Source: Alphaproteobacteria bacterium (GTDB lineage: Bacteria > Pseudomonadota > Alphaproteobacteria > SMXS01). From it: DNA of 38,596 nucleotides. The notes below the pieces were generated by a model, which made no database searches, was not told where the DNA came from, and worked only from the letters and a program-made list of their open reading frames with translations. Both the position numbers and the translations under genes were made by a program. Where the stretch lies: the NCBI GenBank assembly GCA_028284945.1, contig JANQQJ010000030.1, positions 1-38,596 of the forward strand, given 5' to 3'. Shown here one piece after another: positions 31,316-38,596 of the stretch (within the stretch, counting starts at the first letter, position 1; the number at the start of each line of letters is the position of its first letter).

Positions 31316-31966
31316 ATGACCGTTAATGTCAAAATCTGCGGTATTAACACTGTCGATGCGCTGGTCGCCGCTGAACAGGCAGCGGCCAGCCATATTGGCC
31401 TGAATTTCTATCCGCCGTCGCCGCGTTTCATAGGTCCTGAACAAGCGCAAAACCTGTCATCGCGCGTGCCCCATGGCATTATGCGCGTTGGGGTTTTTGT
31501 TAATCCAGACAATGACTTACTGACCAGGACACTGGCATCTGTATCGCTTGATTACGTACAGTTACACGGCTCGGAGTCGCTGGACCGGGTACGTGAAATC
31601 AAACAGCACTTTGACAAGCCTGTTATCAAGGCTGTTCCGATCTCCGATGCCACTGACGTCCAGACAGCGCACGCCTTTGAAGATGTGGCGGATTTCTTGC
31701 TGTTCGACACGAAACCGCCTAAATCTATCGCTGCTTCGATGCCGGGTGGGACGGGGCTGGCCTTCGACTGGGACCTGCTTACAGGTGAGAGTTGGAGCAT
31801 CCCCTGGTTCCTTGCAGGCGGGTTGACGCCGGAGAACGTGGCGGATGCCGTTCGGCAAACCGGGGCCGCCTATGTGGATGTCTCATCAGGTGTTGAAAGC
31901 GAACCGGGCGTCAAAAGCCCGGAAAAGATCATGGCGTTTACCAAAGCAGCGCAGGGCGCATCATAA
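31316..31966 (+). CDS. trpF: Phosphoribosylanthranilate isomerase
   Basis: Third step of tryptophan synthesis, an Amadori rearrangement. The 216-residue TIM barrel begins [14 protein letters not shown] with the catalytic cysteine in KICG, has VQLHGSE and the catalytic aspartate in LFDTKPPK, and ends with the phosphate site [10 protein letters not shown] and [14 protein letters not shown]. Its TAA overlaps the trpB ATG by one base. Confidence 0.97.
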   Translation: MTVNVKICGINTVDALVAAEQAAASHIGLNFYPPSPRFIGPEQAQNLSSRVPHGIMRVGVFVNPDNDLLTRTLASVSLDYVQLHGSESLDRVREIKQHFDKPVIKAVPISDATDVQTAHAFEDVADFLLFDTKPPKSIAASMPGGTGLAFDWDLLTGESWSIPWFLAGGLTPENVADAVRQTGAAYVDVSSGVESEPGVKSPEKIMAFTKAAQGAS

Positions 31967-33186
31967 TGAACAAGCCTGACCGGCCGAATTCGTACCGAAC
32001 TCTTCCCGACGAGGCCGGGCACTTCGGAATCTTCGGTGGCCGTTATGTTGCTGAAACGCTGATGCCGCTGATTCTGGATCTTGAGCAGGCCTATGAGGCG
32101 GCCAAGGCCGATCCGTCTTTCAAGTCGCAGATGGACGACTTGATGGCCAACTATGTCGGCCGGCCCAGCCCGCTTTACTTTGCCGAGCGGCTGACCGCCC
32201 ACTATGGCGGCGCGAAGATCTACTTCAAACGTGACGAGCTGAACCACACCGGCGCGCACAAGATCAATAATTGCATCGGTCAGATCCTGCTGGCCCAACG
32301 CATGGGGAAATCGAGGATCATTGCTGAGACAGGCGCCGGGCAACATGGTGTGGCCACGGCGACCGTCGCCGCACGGTTCGGCCTTGAATGCAAGGTGTTC
32401 ATGGGCGCAACCGATATTGAGCGGCAGCAGCCCAATGTGTTCCGCATGAATCTCCTCGGCGCAGAAGTTATTCCGGTGAACTCCGGCTCGAGCACGCTCA
32501 AAGACGCAATGAACGAGGCGCTGCGCGATTGGGTAACCAACGTCGAAGATACCTATTATCTGATCGGCACGGCTGCCGGCCCGCATCCATACCCGGCGAT
32601 GGTGCGCGACTTTCAGTCGGTGATCGGACAGGAAGCGCGTGAGCAGATTTTGAAGGCTGAGGGCCGGTTGCCGGATTCATTGGTCGCTTGTATTGGCGGT
32701 GGCTCGAACGCGATCGGCCTTTTTCATCCCTTCCTGGATGATGTCGATGTATCCATGGTGGGTGTTGAAGCCGCTGGTCACGGGATCGATAGTGGTGAGC
32801 ACGCAGCATCAATCAGCGCGGGCAGCCCTGGCGTGTTGCATGGCAACCGCACTTATCTGCTGCAGGACGACGATGGCCAGATCAAGGACGCGCATTCTAT
32901 TTCCGCGGGGCTCGACTATCCGGGTATTGGGCCCGAACACAGCTGGCTTTCAGAGTCCGGTCGGGTTGACTATGTCGCCGTGACCGACGACGAGGCGCTG
33001 GCGGCCTTTCAGGATTGCTGCAGGCTGGAAGGGATTATCCCGGCGCTGGAGCCGTCGCACGCGCTCGCCCATGTTGCGCGCACTGCCCCTGACCTGTCGA
33101 ACGACCACATCATGGTGGTCAACCTTTGTGGCCGTGGCGACAAGGACATCTTCACCGTGGCAGACGCGCTTGGAGTAACGATTTGA
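31966..33186 (+). CDS. trpB: Tryptophan synthase beta chain
   Basis: PLP enzyme that condenses indole with serine. The 406-residue product has the Schiff-base lysine K99 (HTGAHKINN), the catalytic glutamate in the AETGAGQHG segment, and the phosphate-binding loop [11 protein letters not shown]-terminal [10 protein letters not shown] is conserved. Coupled to trpF (1-bp overlap) and trpA (4-bp overlap). Confidence 0.98.
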   Translation: MNKPDRPNSYRTLPDEAGHFGIFGGRYVAETLMPLILDLEQAYEAAKADPSFKSQMDDLMANYVGRPSPLYFAERLTAHYGGAKIYFKRDELNHTGAHKINNCIGQILLAQRMGKSRIIAETGAGQHGVATATVAARFGLECKVFMGATDIERQQPNVFRMNLLGAEVIPVNSGSSTLKDAMNEALRDWVTNVEDTYYLIGTAAGPHPYPAMVRDFQSVIGQEAREQILKAEGRLPDSLVACIGGGSNAIGLFHPFLDDVDVSMVGVEAAGHGIDSGEHAASISAGSPGVLHGNRTYLLQDDDGQIKDAHSISAGLDYPGIGPEHSWLSESGRVDYVAVTDDEALAAFQDCCRLEGIIPALEPSHALAHVARTAPDLSNDHIMVVNLCGRGDKDIFTVADALGVTI

Positions 33187-34031
33187 CCGAGGCAGCAGGA
33201 CGCATCGAACGCTGTTTTGACGCATTGCGGGCGCAGGATCGTGCGGCCTTTGTGGCCTTTATTACGGCGGGCGATCCAAACCCGGAACAATCCCAGCAGG
33301 TGCTGAATGGCTTACCGGCGGCGGGGGCTGACATCATTGAACTCGGCATGCCGTTCAGCGACCCGATGGCCGATGGGCCGTCGATTCAAGCGTCGAGCCA
33401 GCGTGCTCTGAAGGCAGGGCAAACCCTCCGTGGAACGCTGGATATGGTAAAGGCGTTTCGAGAAAACGATGCGGAGACGCCGATCGTTCTGATGGGCTAT
33501 TACAATCCGATCTATCACTACGGTGTCGACCGGTTTCTAACCGAAGCTGTCGATGCCGGGGTCGATGGACTGATCATCGTGGACCTTCCGCCAGAAGAAG
33601 ACGCTGAACTTTGCGAACCGGCCATTGCAGCGGGGATCCGCTTCATCCGTCTGCTGACACCGACGACAGATGACGCCCGGCTGGATACGGTGCTGCAGAA
33701 CACCAGCGGCTTTCTGTACTATGTCTCGGTGGCGGGAATCACCGGGGCAGCCATGGGTGCACAGCAAGCTATTGAAACGGCCCGCCAGCGCATAGCGGAG
33801 AAGAGTGCGCTGCCCGTTGTTGTTGGCTTCGGTATCAAGACGCCTGACCATGCTGCCAGTGTCGGTCAGGTTGCTGACGGGGTGGTGGTAGGGTCGGCCA
33901 TCGTCGATCAGATTGCGGGCGCCGTGGACGAGTCCGGCGCCATTACCGATGCTGATATTGGACATGTGCTAGGTTTCGTCGGGTCTCTGGCCGACGGGGT
34001 GCGAAGCGCGCGGCAAAGGGGGGCTGCATGA
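33183..34031 (+). CDS. trpA: Tryptophan synthase alpha chain
   Basis: Cleaves indole-3-glycerol phosphate and channels indole to TrpB. The 282-residue TIM barrel has catalytic E53 and D64 ([16 protein letters not shown]) and the flexible loop [10 protein letters not shown]. The start is TTG at 33183, overlapping the trpB stop as TTGA; the only alternative would run 60 bp into trpB and is rejected. Its own stop overlaps accD (ATGA). Confidence 0.96.
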   Translation: MTEAAGRIERCFDALRAQDRAAFVAFITAGDPNPEQSQQVLNGLPAAGADIIELGMPFSDPMADGPSIQASSQRALKAGQTLRGTLDMVKAFRENDAETPIVLMGYYNPIYHYGVDRFLTEAVDAGVDGLIIVDLPPEEDAELCEPAIAAGIRFIRLLTPTTDDARLDTVLQNTSGFLYYVSVAGITGAAMGAQQAIETARQRIAEKSALPVVVGFGIKTPDHAASVGQVADGVVVGSAIVDQIAGAVDESGAITDADIGHVLGFVGSLADGVRSARQRGAA

Positions 34032-35005
34032 ACTGGTTCAAGAATGTCCGGCCGAAGCTAACAAGTGTCTTTAAGCGGGAAGGCAAGACGGATACGGACG
34101 TCAAATGGCACACCTGCGTCAATTGCGGCCAGATGGTCTATATGAAGGAGTTTGTCGAGGCGCTGAAGGTTTGTCCGCATTGCGATCACCACCACCGGGT
34201 CGGGCCGAAAGAACGTTTCGATGCGTTGTTTGACGATGGGGCATTCCAGGAAATTTCGGTGCGGCCCGGCGTTGACGACCCCCTTAAATTCAGGGATCAG
34301 ACCAAGTACCCGGAAAGACTGAAGAATAGCCGCAACAAGACGGGGCAGCATGATGCGATTGTCGCCGCGGCCGGTTCCATCGGGGGCCAGCCTGCAGTCG
34401 TGGCGGTTCAGAACTTTGCCTTTATGGGCGGGTCACTTGGCGTCGGTGCTGGCGATGCGTTTGTTACCGCTGCCAAGCGGGCGCTGGCAGACGAAGCCGC
34501 ATTTGTGATGATTGCCGCGGCAGGCGGCGCTCGCATGCAGGAAGGGACCCTGTCGCTGATGCAAATGCCGCGCACGACCGTTATGGTCGAAATGCTGCGG
34601 GAGGCCGGGTTACCCTATATCGTTGTTCTGACTGACCCGACGACCGGCGGCGTGACTGCATCATATGCCATGCTGGGCGATATTCAGATCTCTGAGCCGG
34701 ACGCGCTGATTGGTTTCGCCGGACAGCGGGTGATCGAAAGCACAATCCGTGAACAGCTCCCTGAGGGCTTTCAGCGTGCCGAGTACTTGCTGGAACACGG
34801 CATGATCGACATGGTCGTTCACCGCAGCGAGCTGCGTGACAAGATTGCCATGTTGCTTGGTCTGCTGATGGGGGGGCACGTCGAATCAGAGCCTGAGGCC
34901 GAGGACGACATCGACTCAGGCGAAGAGATAGATGAAGACGCGACGCTGCCGTTGCCGGGCGATGTCGTTACGCCGGTCCAGTCCGAGGATTCGCCGCGAC
35001 AGTGA
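34028..35005 (+). CDS. accD: Acetyl-CoA carboxylase carboxyltransferase subunit beta
   Basis: Carboxyltransferase half-subunit (with AccA) that makes malonyl-CoA for fatty-acid synthesis. The 325-residue product has the N-terminal zinc ribbon C30-C33-C49-C52 and the crotonase-type core with [13 protein letters not shown] and [17 protein letters not shown]. The last ~35 residues are acidic. Overlaps both neighbours by 4 bp, so it is embedded in the trp-folC operon. Confidence 0.97.
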   Translation: MNWFKNVRPKLTSVFKREGKTDTDVKWHTCVNCGQMVYMKEFVEALKVCPHCDHHHRVGPKERFDALFDDGAFQEISVRPGVDDPLKFRDQTKYPERLKNSRNKTGQHDAIVAAAGSIGGQPAVVAVQNFAFMGGSLGVGAGDAFVTAAKRALADEAAFVMIAAAGGARMQEGTLSLMQMPRTTVMVEMLREAGLPYIVVLTDPTTGGVTASYAMLGDIQISEPDALIGFAGQRVIESTIREQLPEGFQRAEYLLEHGMIDMVVHRSELRDKIAMLLGLLMGGHVESEPEAEDDIDSGEEIDEDATLPLPGDVVTPVQSEDSPRQ

Positions 35006-36207
35006 CAAGTAGCGATATTCTGGAGCGGTTTTACGACCTGCACCCGAAGCTGATCGACCTTTCGCTGGGGCGCATTGAGCGGCTGCTTGCCCGGCTGGGC
35101 CATCCAGAACAGAAACTACCACCGATCATTCATGTCGCCGGAACCAATGGCAAGGGCTCCACGATTGCTTTTATGCGCGCCGTCTTGGAGGCGCATGGCG
35201 AGCGGGTTCAGGCTCTGACCTCGCCGCATCTGGTGCGGTTTCATGAGCGTATCCGCCTGTCTGACGGGCTGATCAGCGAGGACCGGCTGATTGATGTCCT
35301 GTCGCGCTGCGAAGAGGTCAATGCGGGCGATCCGATCACCTATTTCGAGATGACCACCGCCGCTGCCTTCCTGGCCTGTGCCGAGGATGACGCAGACTAC
35401 TGCCTCGTCGAGGTGGGGCTGGGTGGACGGTTCGACGCAACCAATGTGATCGAAAGCCCGGTGGCAACAGTAATTACACCCATCGGCTACGACCATCAGA
35501 GTTTTTTGGGCGATACGCTAACTGAAATCGCGCATGAGAAAGGGGGTATCCTGAAACACGGCATACCGGGCTTTATTGGTCTGCAACCGCCCGAAGCTAT
35601 GGCTGAAGTCACGCGGGTTGCACAGCAGGTCGGCGCACCACTCACGGTTTGCGACGAACCGGTTCAGGAAGGTTCACCCGGCCTGTTAGGCCCGCATCAG
35701 CGGCAGAACGCCGCGCTGGCGCTTGGTTGCCTGAAAGGGATTGGCTATCCGTTGAAGCCGGAGAATGTGGCGGCAGGGCTAGCCGCTGTCGATTGGCCTG
35801 CGCGATTACAGCGCATTGAGTCGGGGCCTCTTGGAGAGTTACTTACGGACGATGCTACGCTCTGGCTCGATGGCGGCCACAACGCGGAAGCGGCGGTTGC
35901 CATTGCAGACGCTTTCAGCGGTCAAAAGTTGACGCTCATTGTTGGCCTGATGGCGAACAAAGACGCGGAAGCTTTCTTGTGCGGCATTTCACCTATTGTG
36001 GATTCGGTGATAGCGGTTTCCATTCCAGGTGAGGCGTCGCACGATCCATTTGATCTGGCGGCTCGCGCGGCGTCTTTGGGGCTCCCCTCTGAAGCTGCAG
36101 AAGATATTTCCTCGGCGCTGAGGCGGGCGCCGGGTGGCGATGTGCTTATCTGCGGGTCGCTATATCTGGCCGGACAGGTACTCGCGGACTCTGGCCTCAA
36201 TCCATAA
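35002..36207 (+). CDS. folC: Bifunctional dihydrofolate/folylpolyglutamate synthase
   Basis: Adds glutamate to dihydropteroate and then to folates. The 401-residue Mur-ligase-fold enzyme has the P-loop HVAGTNGKGST (44-54), the metal/ATP motif EVGLGGRFDATNV, and DGGHNAEA in the C-terminal domain. The start is GTG overlapping the accD stop (GTGA). A terminator begins at its stop codon. Confidence 0.96.
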   Translation: MTSSDILERFYDLHPKLIDLSLGRIERLLARLGHPEQKLPPIIHVAGTNGKGSTIAFMRAVLEAHGERVQALTSPHLVRFHERIRLSDGLISEDRLIDVLSRCEEVNAGDPITYFEMTTAAAFLACAEDDADYCLVEVGLGGRFDATNVIESPVATVITPIGYDHQSFLGDTLTEIAHEKGGILKHGIPGFIGLQPPEAMAEVTRVAQQVGAPLTVCDEPVQEGSPGLLGPHQRQNAALALGCLKGIGYPLKPENVAAGLAAVDWPARLQRIESGPLGELLTDDATLWLDGGHNAEAAVAIADAFSGQKLTLIVGLMANKDAEAFLCGISPIVDSVIAVSIPGEASHDPFDLAARAASLGLPSEAAEDISSALRRAPGGDVLICGSLYLAGQVLADSGLNP

Positions 36208-36236
36208 AAAAGGGCATCCCGAAGGACGCCCTTTTT
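36207..36236. terminator. Bidirectional terminator between folC and trxA
   Basis: AAAAAGGGC (36207-36215) pairs perfectly with GCCCTTTTT (36228-36236); the 12-nt loop can add a TCC/GGA stem. Because the arms are A-rich and T-rich, each strand ends in a U-run, so it can stop folC from the left and trxA from the right. The folC stop codon is part of the left flank. Confidence 0.85.
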
Positions 36237-36252
36237 GACTCTATGAGAAGGA

Positions 36253-36573
36253 TCAAACTGATTCGTTGATCCATTCGACAATCTTGTTCTTTGGCAGCGC
36301 ACCCACTTTGGTGGCCTGAATTTCACCGTCTTTGAACAGCATCAGCGTGGGGATGCCACGGACGCCATAGCTGGTCGGTGTGGTCGGGTTCTCATCGATG
36401 TTGAGTTTGGCAACCGTCAACGAACCGTCCATATCCTGCGCGATTTCGTCGAGCGCTGGAGCGATCTGCTTACACGGGCCGCACCACTCTGCCCAATAGT
36501 CTACGAGTACGAGACCTTCTGCGCTGAGTACGTCTGCCTGGAAGCTGTCGTCGGTAATTTTCTTCGTCGCCAT
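36253..36573 (-). CDS. trxA: Thioredoxin 1
   Basis: Cytosolic disulfide reductase. The 106-residue product has the active site W-C31-G-P-C34-K and the cis-proline in RGIPTLMLF, with normal length. It follows addA by 75 bp in the same direction but has its own promoter candidate. Order addA-trxA facing folC is typical of alphaproteobacteria. Confidence 0.98.
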   Translation of the reverse strand: MATKKITDDSFQADVLSAEGLVLVDYWAEWCGPCKQIAPALDEIAQDMDGSLTVAKLNIDENPTTPTSYGVRGIPTLMLFKDGEIQATKVGALPKNKIVEWINESV

Positions 36574-36612
36574 GGGATATTCCTTGTTGGAGTGAGTCCA
36601 AGTGTGGCACCG

Positions 36613-36641
36613 AACGTAGGGATGGCCTATCCCAGCGTCAA
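36613..36641 (-). promoter_or_regulatory. Candidate promoter of trxA
   Basis: On the minus strand TTGACG (36641-36636, 5 of 6) and TACGTT (36618-36613, 3 of 6) are 17 nt apart, 40 nt before the trxA start. Confidence 0.45.
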
Positions 36642-36648
36642 GGTGCTC

Positions 36649-38596
36649 TCACGCAGCTGTGAGCAGGGCAATCTGTTCGTCCAGCATCTCTTGCGGTAAC
36701 TCCATCAGAACCGGACCGTCGGTCCATAACAACGCGCAGCGAATGGGGCGGTCCGGATAGACTTGTTCGATGAGGGCGCGATAGGCAGCCATCTGCTTGC
36801 GATAAAGGATCGGAACGCCCTCAGCGCGCTGCGGGGGCGGGCGGTTGGTCTTGTAGTCGACAATCAGCACCGCGTTGTCCGTGACGGCCAGCCGGTCGAT
36901 CTGCCCACTGACGGCTTCTTTGCCGATCAGGCCTGTAACCGGCACCTCGGCGGCGCTTTCGTCACTGAAGAGGGCGTTGAAGTCAGGGTCGTCCAGAATC
37001 TCTAACACTTCACCGGCCCATTCCTGCCGTGTCGTGTCTTCAAGGGCGAAGCTGGCTTGTGCCAGATAGGTCTCGGCCGCAGCTGCCCGTTGCGGCGGTG
37101 GAATGTCTGGCAAGAACTGCAAAAGTCGGTGAACCAGATTGCCGCGTAAGAACCGATCACGATTATCAGCGGCCAGTGGGCTTCTGACCGGCATCTCCGG
37201 CAATACGGGGCGCGACGGCGCGAGCGGGCGGCTGGGCGAGGGCTCTGTAGGCGCGGGGGCGTAGAGCCAGTCCGGTGGATCGGTATGCACCGCTGGCACG
37301 ACAGTTGTGTCCTCATCCCCGTCGGATAATGTACCCGTGGCATAGCGTAGGACGGGGACATTATCGACGTCATAAGCCTCCACCACCTCCAGCCGCTCGA
37401 ACGCCGCTTCAATCAAATTGTACCAACAGTGATCAGGGCGGCCCCGTTGGGGTTCATAGCCGCAGATATAAAGTCGGTCCGCTGCGCGTGTCAGTGCGAC
37501 ATAGAGCTGTCGGTTGTATTCCTGATCGCGCAGCGCGACGGACTTGTCATGCGCGTCTGCCGCTGCACCGACCCGGTTGGCGCTGGATACCGGCCAGAGC
37601 ATGGTTGGTGAACCATCCGGAGCGTCCGCCCAATAAACATTGGGCGGCTGCGTCGGCGCGCCACAAGTGTCTGGCAGGAAGACGATTGGTGCTTGCAAGC
37701 CTTTGGCGCCATGCACAGTCATCACGCGCACCTCGCCGCGAGACTGTTCCATCTCCCGTTTGACCTCGGTTTCGGCGGCTTCGATCCAGTGGATGAAGCC
37801 CTGCAGCGAAGGCGCATGGGTACGCTCAAAATCCATCGCGAGCGCCAGCAGCTCATCCATCGGGTCCAGCGCATCCGGGCCCAGGCGGGCAAGCATGGCG
37901 CGGCGTCTGCCGCTATCCAGCACCCACGAGAAGAATTCGAAGGGCGGGACATAATCCGCGCGATCAAGGCAGGCGGTAAGAAAGCGGCGCGCCTCTGCGA
38001 TTTGCGGATTATCCCTATTGCTGGCTTTCAATGATTGCCAGAGTGGTCCGTCCCGCTCATAGGCAAGGTCAAAAAGTTGATCCTCATTCAACCCCACCAA
38101 CGGGGACTTAAGCACGGTGGCGAGCGTCAGGTCATCCTCCGGCATCAGGACAAATTTGCCCAGGGCCAGCAGGTCCATGACGGCCAGTTGTTCGGTCAGG
38201 ATCATCCGGTCGACACCCGCAACCGGGACATTGTGCCGCTTGAGTTCGCGGACCATAGCGGCGAAGAAGTCATTGCGCCGCCGCACCAGAATCATGATGT
38301 CGTCGGGCTGGATTGCGCGGCCTCTTGAGGTCAGTTCCTCGCGCGCGTTCAGCCAGTGAGTGATTTGCCGGGCGATTTTCCGGGCCAGGCGCACATCGGG
38401 ATCAGTGATGTCGAGCCGCTTGATAGGTGGCTCCCACCCCTCTGATTTCTCAACCGCCTCGGGCAGTTCCGGCGGCCAAAGCTCAACAAGTCCGGCAACA
38501 CCGGCGCGGTGCGCCTGGTGTCTGATCTCGCGCTCCTGATCGCTGAAGATCATGCCATTGCGGGCGGTTTTGCTCTCAAACACCGTATCGACCAAC
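36649..38596 (-). CDS. addA: ATP-dependent helicase/nuclease AddA, C-terminal part (gene cut by window edge)
   Basis: AddAB resects double-strand breaks for recombination. About 648 codons of an expected ~1150 are present; the N-terminal Walker A half lies beyond the right edge, so no true start is here. Visible parts: UvrD-type helicase motif V (VMTVHGAKGLQAPIVFLPDT), motif VI (YNRQLYVALTRAADRLYICG), a Pro-rich linker, and the C-terminal RecB-type nuclease with GQIDRLAV...LIVDYKTNR, the Asp and D-Y-K of the PD-(D/E)XK site. The frame is intact throughout. addB is expected further right. Confidence 0.95.
   Translation of the reverse strand, partial: LVDTVFESKTARNGMIFSDQEREIRHQAHRAGVAGLVELWPPELPEAVEKSEGWEPPIKRLDITDPDVRLARKIARQITHWLNAREELTSRGRAIQPDDIMILVRRRNDFFAAMVRELKRHNVPVAGVDRMILTEQLAVMDLLALGKFVLMPEDDLTLATVLKSPLVGLNEDQLFDLAYERDGPLWQSLKASNRDNPQIAEARRFLTACLDRADYVPPFEFFSWVLDSGRRRAMLARLGPDALDPMDELLALAMDFERTHAPSLQGFIHWIEAAETEVKREMEQSRGEVRVMTVHGAKGLQAPIVFLPDTCGAPTQPPNVYWADAPDGSPTMLWPVSSANRVGAAADAHDKSVALRDQEYNRQLYVALTRAADRLYICGYEPQRGRPDHCWYNLIEAAFERLEVVEAYDVDNVPVLRYATGTLSDGDEDTTVVPAVHTDPPDWLYAPAPTEPSPSRPLAPSRPVLPEMPVRSPLAADNRDRFLRGNLVHRLLQFLPDIPPPQRAAAAETYLAQASFALEDTTRQEWAGEVLEILDDPDFNALFSDESAAEVPVTGLIGKEAVSGQIDRLAVTDNAVLIVDYKTNRPPPQRAEGVPILYRKQMAAYRALIEQVYPDRPIRCALLWTDGPVLMELPQEMLDEQIALLTAA

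Noticed and set aside
33126-33182. Longer trpA start inside trpB
   Set aside because: It would overlap trpB by 61 bp and add an unmatched basic peptide; TTG 33183 gives the normal coupled start.

Overview
The window looks like a chromosomal segment of a moderately GC-rich alphaproteobacterium. The evidence is the combination of family-restricted genes (DUF1150 behind Hsp20, the FYDLN acidic zinc-ribbon protein, the complex I NDUFA9-like protein) and gene orders typical of that class: lptC-lptA-lptB-rpoN-hpf-ptsN, aroA-cmk-rpsA-sppA-ihfB-lapA-pyrF, and trpF-trpB-trpA-accD-folC facing trxA-addA. I cannot name the genus. Almost all of it is core genome. I see no prophage, transposase, CRISPR array, toxin-antitoxin pair or defence operon, and no gene-free stretch reaches 300 bases.

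Layout. 1-5300: a palindromic repeat at the left edge, thrS, then a three-gene operon facing away from it (DUF898 membrane protein, M48 peptidase, serine alpha/beta hydrolase), closed by a nested inverted repeat. 5300-8810: an atypical SDR, a TPR protein, queG and a glutathione S-transferase; the TPR gene and queG overlap tail to tail by 98 bp. 8940-12300: uppP overlapping a small exported His/Cys protein gene, then a ZnuD-like TonB-dependent receptor with two very His/Asp-rich segments. 12300-14270: the NDUFA9-like gene, tRNA-Leu(CAG), RNase D and a terminator. 14180-19100: the LPS-transport/sigma-54 cluster, with a good -24/-12 (sigma-54) promoter motif ahead of the operon that contains rpoN. 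19100-19950: DUF1150 and hsp20 behind a sigma-32-like promoter and a leader that can fold as a ROSE-type RNA thermometer. 19950-22030: an exported Sel1/SPOR protein, a small unknown and a zincin. 22080-24340: cupin, thiolase-fold and DUF35 genes, the most accessory-looking part. 24355-24862: tRNA-Ala(GGC) and the FYDLN gene. 25018-36236: translation, nucleotide, tryptophan, fatty-acid and folate genes, many overlapping by 1-4 bp. 36250-38596: trxA and the 3' part of addA, which runs off the right edge.

How it fits together. The lpt genes build the LPS transport bridge and are co-directional with rpoN, hpf and ptsN, tying envelope biogenesis to sigma-54, ribosome hibernation and nitrogen-PTS control. 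The uppP-receptor group combines envelope lipid recycling with probable zinc uptake. The cupin/thiolase/DUF35 trio looks catabolic: the thiolase-fold protein lacks the usual nucleophilic cysteine and is paired with a zinc-ribbon/OB-fold partner, as in known acyl-CoA aldolase complexes.

The strongest non-coding signals are the ROSE-like leader of hsp20, the sigma-54 motif with a possible short transcript upstream of lptC, and two dispersed-repeat-like palindromes. I found no clearly unprecedented multi-gene system; the best candidates for something undescribed are the sigma-54/short-RNA arrangement and the cupin-thiolase-DUF35 module.
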